DNA of 38,813 nucleotides from JBFMDN01 sp040753915 (GTDB lineage: Bacteria > Desulfobacterota > Desulfomonilia > Desulfomonilales > Desulfomonilaceae). Under the pieces are notes generated by a model. It made no database searches. It saw nothing but the letters and a program-made list of their open reading frames with translations, and had not been told where the DNA came from. Below are positions 33,372-38,813 of this stretch, piece after piece (the first letter of the stretch is position 1; each line of letters opens with the position of its first letter). Location: assembly GCA_040753915.1 (NCBI GenBank), contig JBFMDN010000057.1:1-38813 (forward strand). The letters run 5' to 3'. Both the position numbers and the translations under genes were made by a program.

Positions 33372-36300
33372 TTAGTGATTGCGCACAGCATCGTCAATCA
33401 TGTCTCGCATTCTCTCATCCTCGACCAGCAAGCCCATCAGCTCTCTGACTCTCTCATCATGTAAAGCAGCGTCAACGACATGCCAGACTTTCTCGTCTCG
33501 AAGCGCCCCATCGATCATGTCTCTCACCGTCTGGTCCTTCACGGCCAGGTCGATCATGTGCCGCATTTTCTGGTCCTGGAGAGCCAACTCGATCATATCT
33601 TGCACCTGCTCGTAATCCCATTGGACTTCCGGTACCTCCTCCACAGGCTCGACCTCCGGCAGCGGTTGCTCAGGTAGTGCCACGTGCTCTTCAGCGACAA
33701 CCGCTTCAAGCTCCGCCGAGATACGATGCTCCGCCATCGCTGCTTCGATCATGTCTTCCACCTGTTTGTCTCGGAAATGACTTACCTGCGCCGCACCTGT
33801 AGGACAGACTACTCCGCATATTCCGCACCCACGGCATAGGACGGGATTGACCTCGGAACAGATTTTTCCCGGTTCCACCTCGCGGCGATGCACAGCCTCA
33901 AAGGGACACGCCTCTTCACACCGACCGCACCCCCTGCAAAGAAATGGGTCTATCACGGACACGACGCCCGAGACTTGCACGTACCCTTTGGCGAGGATCG
34001 CCGCGCCACGGCATGCAGCAGCTTCAGCTTGACTTATCGTCTCGTCGATCGACTTCGGATAGTGAGCCAATCCTGCCAGGAACACGCCGTCAGTGGCAAA
34101 ATCTACCGGTCGCAGCTTCATGTGTGCTTCAAGGAAGTGGCCGTCGGCATGTGTGGAAACTTTGAACAGGTTGCCGAGCTCTTTGTTGGACGGATTGGGG
34201 ATTATCGCTGCAGCCAGGACCAGATTGTCAGCTTCCAACGTGATGGTTCGACCAAGAGCCGGATCTGGCACGGAGACGCGGATCTGCTCTCCGACCTCCA
34301 CAGTTGGAGGCTGCTCCGGCACATACCGGACAAATTTCACGCCCAGTCGTCTGGCCTTCTGGTACGAACGCTCGTTGAGACCGAAAGTCCGGATGTCTCG
34401 GAAGAGCACCCAAATGTCCGCGTCCGGATTCGCCTCTTTGAGCGCTATAGCATCCATCACCGTGTGATTGCAGCACACCCTGCTGCACCACGGTCTTTCA
34501 TCACAGCGCGAGCCCACGCACTGGATGAACACAGTGGTCCGGGCATCGACTACCGCGGGATCCGACGCATGCAGAGCCGCGCTCATCTCAAGCTGAGTTC
34601 TGATCCTGGGATCGGTACCGTATCCATAAATGTCCGGCTTCCATTCGGTCGCTCCTGTAGCAATAACTACGACACCGTGATCGATTTGCAGAGGCTCGGA
34701 GCCATTCGTTGCAACGAATGAGGTGAAGTTGCCGACAAACCCATGCGAGTCCATCACTCGCGTGTCGAGGTGGAGCCGTATTCGCGGATGAGTTGTGACC
34801 TTCGCGATCAGCTCATCCAGAAATGGTTTAACCTCTTCGCCTTTCATGGTCCTGTGGATCCGCAACGCGTTCCCTCCGAGCTGTGCCGCGGCTTCCACAA
34901 GGTCCACGCTGAAGCCTTGCTCGGCTATGTTCAGTGCGGCCACCATGCCTGCCACGCCCCCCCCGATCACCAGCGCGGATTGAGTAACCGGCAATTGCTG
35001 GTCTTGGAGAGGCTCAAGTCCTTTGGCACGAGCCACAGCCATGGTGATGAGGTCCACAGCCTTGTCTGTTGCGGGGTCTTCGGCCTGCACCGCCCCATCA
35101 CCATCGTGGCGCATGTGGACCCAGGCACACTGCTCTCGGATGTTGGCCATTTCGACGAGGTACTTGTTCAGACCAGCTTCTCGAGCTGTCTCCTGAAACA
35201 GGGCCAGATGGGTGCGAGGAGTGCACGAGGCAACTACCACGCGGTTGATGTCGTTGTCCTCGATGACTTGCTTGATCTTGACCTGCGTGTCCTGAGAACA
35301 GGTGAACAGGTTTTCCCCCGCGTACACAACTCCCGGCAGGGATTCTACTCGACGCACTACTTCGGGCACATTCACGTTTGCAGCGATATTGACCCCGCAC
35401 CGGCAGACAAACACTCCGATTCGAGGCTCTTGGCCCGAGAAATCCTTCTCAGGCGGAAAATCCTTGGTAGTGGTCAATGTGTGCCGCATGGGTGCCAGGA
35501 GCCTGGAGCACTCTGCAGCCGCGGCCGACGCCTGCACTACGGTGCCCGGGATGCTCTTCGGGCTCTCGAGCATCCCGGCCACAAACACTCCGGACCGTGA
35601 GGTTCGTACGGGCTCGAACGAAGAGGTCTTGCAGAAGCCAGCCTCGTCGAGCTCGATGCCCAGCTTCTTTGCGAGGTGCTGGGAACTCTCCGAAGGTCTG
35701 ATGCCCACAGCGAGGATCACCATGTCAAAGGTTTCCGTGTTCAATTGCTGGTCTTCACCGACGTATGTCAGGAGCAGGTTGTGTGTTCGGGGATCGTCCA
35801 CCACCCGACTGACCAAAGATCTGATGAACCGGACACCATGTTCTTGGGCGCGTTCATAGTAAGCATCGAAGTCTTTACCGGAAGCACGTATGTCCATCGA
35901 AAAAATAGTAGGTTCAATGGCAGCGTGATGTTCTTTGGCTATGACGGCCTCTTTTATTGAGGCCATGCAACATACTGAGCTGCAGTGGGCAACCCCCCTC
36001 TGGGGATCTCTCGATCCCACGCATTGGATCCACGCCACCTTTGTCGGTCGTTTTCGGTCCGAAGGACGAAGCACCTCCCCTCCTGTGGGCCCGGAAGCAC
36101 TCAGCATACGTTCCAGATCGAGGTTGGTCAGCACGTTGGGTGCGATTCCGTAAGAAAACTCCCCACGCAAGTGAGTTGGATCGATGATTTCGTATCCGGT
36201 ACAGAGCACGATGGCCCCAACATCGATATCCACGTATTGATCGCGTAGTGTGTGATCGATGGCCTCAGCCTTGCACGTCCTGACGCATTGCATGCATTCG

Positions 36301-38174
36301 GAGCATAGGCCGCAATTGAGACATCGGCTGGCTTCCTTCTGAGCGTCCTCTTCGGAAAGCGTCTGAACTATTTCTGAGAATCCGGTGCGCTCTGTCGCAG
36401 GAATGGCTGGGGCTTTGATTCGGGGCGCCTTGGCTACTTCAGGTATAGGCCGATACTGAGGGTTTTCCGGAAACTCTGTTGGACGAATGCCGGCCAGGTC
36501 TTGCTTCCTGATATACCGAGAGATCGCGGTCGCTGCTTCCCGCCCGCTTGCGACTGCCTCTACCACCGTGGCAGGGCCCGTTGTGGCGTCACCTGCAGCG
36601 AACACTCCATCCACGATGGTGGCATGGGTAAACTGTCTCACGTGAATGGTATTTCGATCGGTCCTTCCTATTCCAGGGACCCTCTTCCACAGATCCGGGT
36701 CGACCATCTGACCGATGGCGAGAAGCACCGTATCAGCAGGGAGCGTCATGAGCTCGCTCTCATCGAAGCGTGGATCGAATCGCCCTGTTTCGTTGAACAC
36801 GCTCGTGCACCGCCTGAATTCCACGCTTCGAACCTTCCCGCGCTCGCCGCGGATGAGCCTGGGCCCCCAGGAGTTGTGGATCACTACACCTTCGGCGGAA
36901 GCCTCTCCGATTTCGTGCTCGCCGGCAGGCATTTCTCCACGAGACTCCAGGCACACCAAATCCACCTTTTTGGCACCGGCGCGGATCGCCGTCCTGGCCA
37001 CATCCACGGCGACATTGCCTCCTCCGACTACAACCACGTTTGTCATAGGAGCAATGGGTCTGCCAAGGGCGACCTGACGGAGCAGATCCGTGCCCTGGAG
37101 AACGCCGTGGAAATGGATTCCGGGAACCGGCAAGTGGATGCCCTGCTGACACCCCACGTCCAGGAGCACGGCCTTGAAGCCTTCGACCTTGAGGTCTCGA
37201 AGCGTGAAATCTTTGCCCAGCTTCGCGTTCGTTCTTGCCCTCACGCCTAGGCCGAGGATGTGGAATATGTCCCTGTCCAAGACCGTACGAGGAAGCCTGT
37301 ATTGCGGAATTCCGAGCCGAAGCCATCCTCCGAGCACGGGCTCGCTCTCGAATATCGTCACCCGGAACCCTTCCAGGGTGAGGTAGTAGGCGGCTGAGAG
37401 ACCTGCCGGACCGGAACCGACAATGGCCACCTTTTCCAGTCGTGGCGGCGCCTTGGGGGTTCGCAACGTTGAGTAATCCGCATGTTCGACGGCGAAGCGT
37501 TTCAGATCGCACACGGCAATGGGCTCGTCCTTCTCTGCTCTCCGGCACGCCTGTTCACATGGATGCGGACACACGCGGCTCAAGACTCCCGGGAGCGCTA
37601 CTTTCTCGTAAATGAGCTCGAGCGCCTCGTTATATCTGCCCTGCTTGACCAATTGAACGTAGCCCTGAACATTCACGTGGGCGGGACAGGCCCGCACGCA
37701 AGGGGGCCGATCGGCCTTCTCGACAACAAAGGCCTGTGGAACGGTCTGAGGAAAAACTCGGTATATGGCAGCTCGTGCCCCAAGCTTGCCGTCAAATTCA
37801 CTTGGCAACTCAACCGGGCATTCTGCGGCGCAGTCACCGCACCCCTTGCACCGATCTTCAAGGACGTACCGAGCTTTCTTGCGGATTTTCACCCTGAAAT
37901 GGCCCGGCCAGCCGTGGACATCCTCCACCTCGCAATAGGAGAGAATGTCGATGTTCGGCTCCTGACCTGCCAGCAACAGCTTTGGAGAGAAGATGCACAT
38001 CGAGCAGTCGTTGGTAGGATAGGTCTTGTCGAGCTGGGCCATCCGGCCGCCGATACCGGTCTGACTCTCCACGAGGTACACCTTGAAGCCCGACTCCGCC
38101 AGGTCCAGGGAGGTCTGTATTCCCCCAATACCTCCGCCCACGACCATTACTGCGCCGATCTTGTCGTTATTCAT
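33372..38174 (-). CDS. Giant HdrA-GltD-HdrA flavo-iron-sulfur protein with C-terminal 13-residue repeats
   Basis: A 1600-residue redox protein. Order: HdrA N-terminal FAD start (GGGIGG 13-18) and a [4Fe-4S] motif CKGCGDCAAEC (109-119); a GltD/NfnB-like insert with Fer4_20 cysteines (159-222), FAD site GSGPAG (253-258) and NAD(P)H site GGGNVA (384-389); a cysteine-rich segment CLNCGLCSECMQCVRTC (618-634); the rest of HdrA with its FAD-proximal cluster motif (Cys718, Cys731, Cys735, Cys736); a second HdrA from 917 (VCRCGVNIAANVNVPEVV, FAD site 1071-1076, cluster Cys1219/1230/1234/1235); and a 2x[4Fe-4S] ferredoxin (1413-1457). Repeats occupy 1472-1484 and 1524-1600. Start ATG 38174 has a GGAGGAG site. 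It likely splits or relays electrons between NAD(P)H and Fe-S partners; no hdrBC or mvhD lies beside it. Confidence 0.9.
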   Translation of the reverse strand: MNNDKIGAVMVVGGGIGGIQTSLDLAESGFKVYLVESQTGIGGRMAQLDKTYPTNDCSMCIFSPKLLLAGQEPNIDILSYCEVEDVHGWPGHFRVKIRKKARYVLEDRCKGCGDCAAECPVELPSEFDGKLGARAAIYRVFPQTVPQAFVVEKADRPPCVRACPAHVNVQGYVQLVKQGRYNEALELIYEKVALPGVLSRVCPHPCEQACRRAEKDEPIAVCDLKRFAVEHADYSTLRTPKAPPRLEKVAIVGSGPAGLSAAYYLTLEGFRVTIFESEPVLGGWLRLGIPQYRLPRTVLDRDIFHILGLGVRARTNAKLGKDFTLRDLKVEGFKAVLLDVGCQQGIHLPVPGIHFHGVLQGTDLLRQVALGRPIAPMTNVVVVGGGNVAVDVARTAIRAGAKKVDLVCLESRGEMPAGEHEIGEASAEGVVIHNSWGPRLIRGERGKVRSVEFRRCTSVFNETGRFDPRFDESELMTLPADTVLLAIGQMVDPDLWKRVPGIGRTDRNTIHVRQFTHATIVDGVFAAGDATTGPATVVEAVASGREAATAISRYIRKQDLAGIRPTEFPENPQYRPIPEVAKAPRIKAPAIPATERTGFSEIVQTLSEEDAQKEASRCLNCGLCSECMQCVRTCKAEAIDHTLRDQYVDIDVGAIVLCTGYEIIDPTHLRGEFSYGIAPNVLTNLDLERMLSASGPTGGEVLRPSDRKRPTKVAWIQCVGSRDPQRGVAHCSSVCCMASIKEAVIAKEHHAAIEPTIFSMDIRASGKDFDAYYERAQEHGVRFIRSLVSRVVDDPRTHNLLLTYVGEDQQLNTETFDMVILAVGIRPSESSQHLAKKLGIELDEAGFCKTSSFEPVRTSRSGVFVAGMLESPKSIPGTVVQASAAAAECSRLLAPMRHTLTTTKDFPPEKDFSGQEPRIGVFVCRCGVNIAANVNVPEVVRRVESLPGVVYAGENLFTCSQDTQVKIKQVIEDNDINRVVVASCTPRTHLALFQETAREAGLNKYLVEMANIREQCAWVHMRHDGDGAVQAEDPATDKAVDLITMAVARAKGLEPLQDQQLPVTQSALVIGGGVAGMVAALNIAEQGFSVDLVEAAAQLGGNALRIHRTMKGEEVKPFLDELIAKVTTHPRIRLHLDTRVMDSHGFVGNFTSFVATNGSEPLQIDHGVVVIATGATEWKPDIYGYGTDPRIRTQLEMSAALHASDPAVVDARTTVFIQCVGSRCDERPWCSRVCCNHTVMDAIALKEANPDADIWVLFRDIRTFGLNERSYQKARRLGVKFVRYVPEQPPTVEVGEQIRVSVPDPALGRTITLEADNLVLAAAIIPNPSNKELGNLFKVSTHADGHFLEAHMKLRPVDFATDGVFLAGLAHYPKSIDETISQAEAAACRGAAILAKGYVQVSGVVSVIDPFLCRGCGRCEEACPFEAVHRREVEPGKICSEVNPVLCRGCGICGVVCPTGAAQVSHFRDKQVEDMIEAAMAEHRISAELEAVVAEEHVALPEQPLPEVEPVEEVPEVQWDYEQVQDMIELALQDQKMRHMIDLAVKDQTVRDMIDGALRDEKVWHVVDAALHDERVRELMGLLVEDERMRDMIDDAVRNH
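33375..33605 (-). repeat. 39-bp tandem repeats coding the 13-residue array of the giant HdrA protein
   Basis: The last 77 codons of the gene form five full 13-residue units and one of 12: VQDMIELALQDQK, MRHMIDLAVKDQT, VRDMIDGALRDEK, VWHVVDAALHDER, VRELMGLLVEDER, MRDMIDDAVRNH. A further unit, VEDMIEAAMAEHR, stands alone at residues 1472-1484 (33723-33761), separated by a proline/glutamate-rich linker. The consensus is roughly V-R-D-M-I-D-x-A-L-x-D-E-K. Each is probably a short amphipathic helix ended by an acidic turn. Confidence 0.93.
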
Positions 38175-38396
38175 GATGCTCCTCCGGTGAGATATGATTG
38201 AGAAGCCAGGCCTAAATCGGGGATTGTACGGGTCGTGTCAGGAGAGCGTCTGAGTGAGGTCGTAGCGACTCGGCGGAACTGCTGTGCGGCCTCTCGCAGA
38301 AGGGAAAAGCATTTTTTGTGCCAAGTTCGATGACGTTATCAAGATAGAGGCATGGCTCTTTCGCGGAATGAGGGATTCTAATGTGCACCTGAAGAT

Positions 38397-38493
38397 GGCA
38401 GCCTGAAAGGCTACCCCACATATGCGGAATTTGGCAGCCTGAAAGGCTACCCTACATATGCGGAATTTGGCAGCCTGAAAGGCTACCCTACAT
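38397..38493 (+). repeat. Three tandem 36-bp hairpin repeats
   Basis: Units begin GGCAGCCTGAAAGGCTACCC at 38397, 38433 and 38469 with an exact 36-base period; the third is partial. Each contains AGCCT-GAA-AGGCT, a five-base-pair hairpin. The sequence between hairpins (CACATATGCGGAATTT) is constant, so this is not a CRISPR array. It lies about 220-320 bases upstream of the giant HdrA gene on the opposite side of its start. Confidence 0.9.
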
Positions 38494-38528
38494 CGGGGGA
38501 GGTGGAAAGCATGTAGTGCAGGCTTTCT

Positions 38529-38602
38529 GAAAGTGTCTCAAAATCCGGCAGTCCGTGATAATCGTGTCACATCCCCTCACCCTGACCCTCTCCCCCGAAG
38601 CG
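38529..38602 (+). repeat. ~200-bp palindromic element, copy 3, cut by an insertion sequence
   Basis: The left end GAAAGTGTCTCAAAA, then CCGTGATAATCGTG and CCCCTCACCCTGACCCTCTCCCCCGAAGCG, follow copies 1 and 2 exactly in order. The match stops in the loop of the internal hairpin at about 38602, where unrelated DNA (CATAGGCGTTAAC) begins. The missing right half presumably lies beyond the insertion sequence. Confidence 0.8.
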
Positions 38603-38651
38603 CATAGGCGTTAACTTTTATGTCGCGTTTTGTACGGCTTTGTTGTATAGC

Positions 38652-38670
38652 ACGTTCCCGGAGGGAACGT
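38652..38670 (+). promoter_or_regulatory. Hairpin covering the transposase ribosome-binding site
   Basis: ACGTTCCC (38652-38659) and GGGAACGT (38663-38670) form a perfect eight-base-pair stem with a GGA loop. The ribosome site GGAGGG (38660-38665) is in the loop and stem, and the ATG follows at 38673. A transcript entering from outside would fold and hide the site, a device known from IS10 and IS50. Confidence 0.65.
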
Positions 38671-38672
38671 CT

Positions 38673-38813
38673 ATGAATAATTATGGCGCGGTTTCTGAGG
38701 ATGATTGGTCGATCTTGGTTAGCTTCTTGCCCGAGGGATGGCGCGAGAAAGCAAAAGAGCTGGGTGCTCTGCAACGTCGCCGCGCGTTTCCCGATGTCGA
38801 CGCCCTGCTGCGC
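38673..38813 (+). CDS. IS4-family-like transposase, N-terminus only
   Basis: The 47 codons present begin MNNYGAVSEDDWSILVSFLP, then EGWREKAKELGALQRRR and AFPDVDALLR. The LPEGWREKAKELGALxRxR ... ALLR pattern is the usual opening of a group of IS4-family transposases. The catalytic DDE part lies beyond the window. The gene has a GGAGGG ribosome site held in a hairpin. Confidence 0.75.
   Translation, partial: MNNYGAVSEDDWSILVSFLPEGWREKAKELGALQRRRAFPDVDALLR

Larger units (their letters stand above)
38601..38813 (+). mobile_element. Left end of an IS4-type insertion sequence (continues past window)
   Basis: Foreign DNA starts at 38601-38604 inside the palindromic element and leads after about 70 bases to a transposase start. 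The left boundary reads CGCATAGGCGTTAACTTTT. The right end and target duplication are outside the window, so the family (IS4) rests on the transposase N-terminus only. Confidence 0.7.

Noticed and set aside
33888..35600. Plus-strand frames of 277 and 285 codons inside the HdrA giant
   Set aside because: They are antisense to conserved cysteine and FAD motifs of the 1600-residue protein and have no motifs of their own.
38397..38493. CRISPR-like array with 36-base period
   Set aside because: The sequence between the hairpins is the same in each unit, there are only three units, and no cas gene is nearby. It is a plain tandem repeat.

Overview
The window looks like chromosomal DNA of an anaerobic or microaerophilic bacterium of the Desulfobacterota (delta-proteobacterial, Desulfomonile/Syntrophobacter-like) type. 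This is an inference from gene content: a giant HdrA-type flavoprotein, rubredoxin next to a flavoredoxin-like reductase, a PFL/NrdG-type radical SAM activase, two acyl-CoA synthetases and tandem DUF294 proteins. No 16S rRNA or tRNA gene was found, so the taxonomy is not proven.

Layout. (1) 1-3 kb: a decayed sigma-54 activator with two PAS domains, then a class II DNA photolyase. (2) 3-7.2 kb: a DUF523/DUF1722 (TudS/YbgA-like) protein divergent from the photolyase, a zinc-ribbon methyltransferase, rubredoxin with an FMN reductase, and a small membrane protein. (3) 7.2-25.4 kb: a large short-chain fatty acid (acetate/propionate) uptake and activation region. It holds a two-subunit sodium:solute symporter, a propionyl-CoA synthetase-like enzyme, a symporter-histidine kinase fusion with a small membrane partner and two receiver proteins, a DEDDh exonuclease with two cNMP/CBS/DUF294 proteins, and acetyl-CoA synthetase. 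(4) 25.5-30.6 kb: a housekeeping run ispF-cysS-ABC ATPase-lolA-like-rimO, all on the plus strand and tightly packed at its distal end. (5) 30.6-33.2 kb: a radical SAM activase and a GATE/nucleoside-recognition membrane protein, surrounded by non-coding repeats. (6) 33.4-38.2 kb: one 1600-residue protein with two HdrA units, a GltD/NfnB-like NAD(P)H unit spliced into the first, several Fe-S modules and an unusual C-terminal array of 13-residue repeats. (7) 38.2-38.8 kb: tandem hairpin repeats and a mobile-element copy interrupted by the left end of an insertion sequence whose transposase runs off the window.

How the genes fit together: the two acyl-CoA synthetases, the symporter, the symporter-kinase and the DUF294/exonuclease set very probably form one system that senses, imports and activates acetate or propionate. 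The Hdr-type giant is likely a flavin-based electron-transfer (possibly bifurcating) module using NAD(P)H and ferredoxin-like partners, but no hdrB, hdrC, mvhD or hydrogenase gene lies beside it here.

The most unusual material is (a) the giant Hdr protein and its 13-residue repeat tail, (b) a ~126-bp inverted-repeat element present twice, both times between convergent genes, once supplying the last codons and stop codons of both flanking genes, with the two copies differing by matching one-base changes in both arms, and (c) a second ~200-bp palindromic element family with four copies, one split by an IS.
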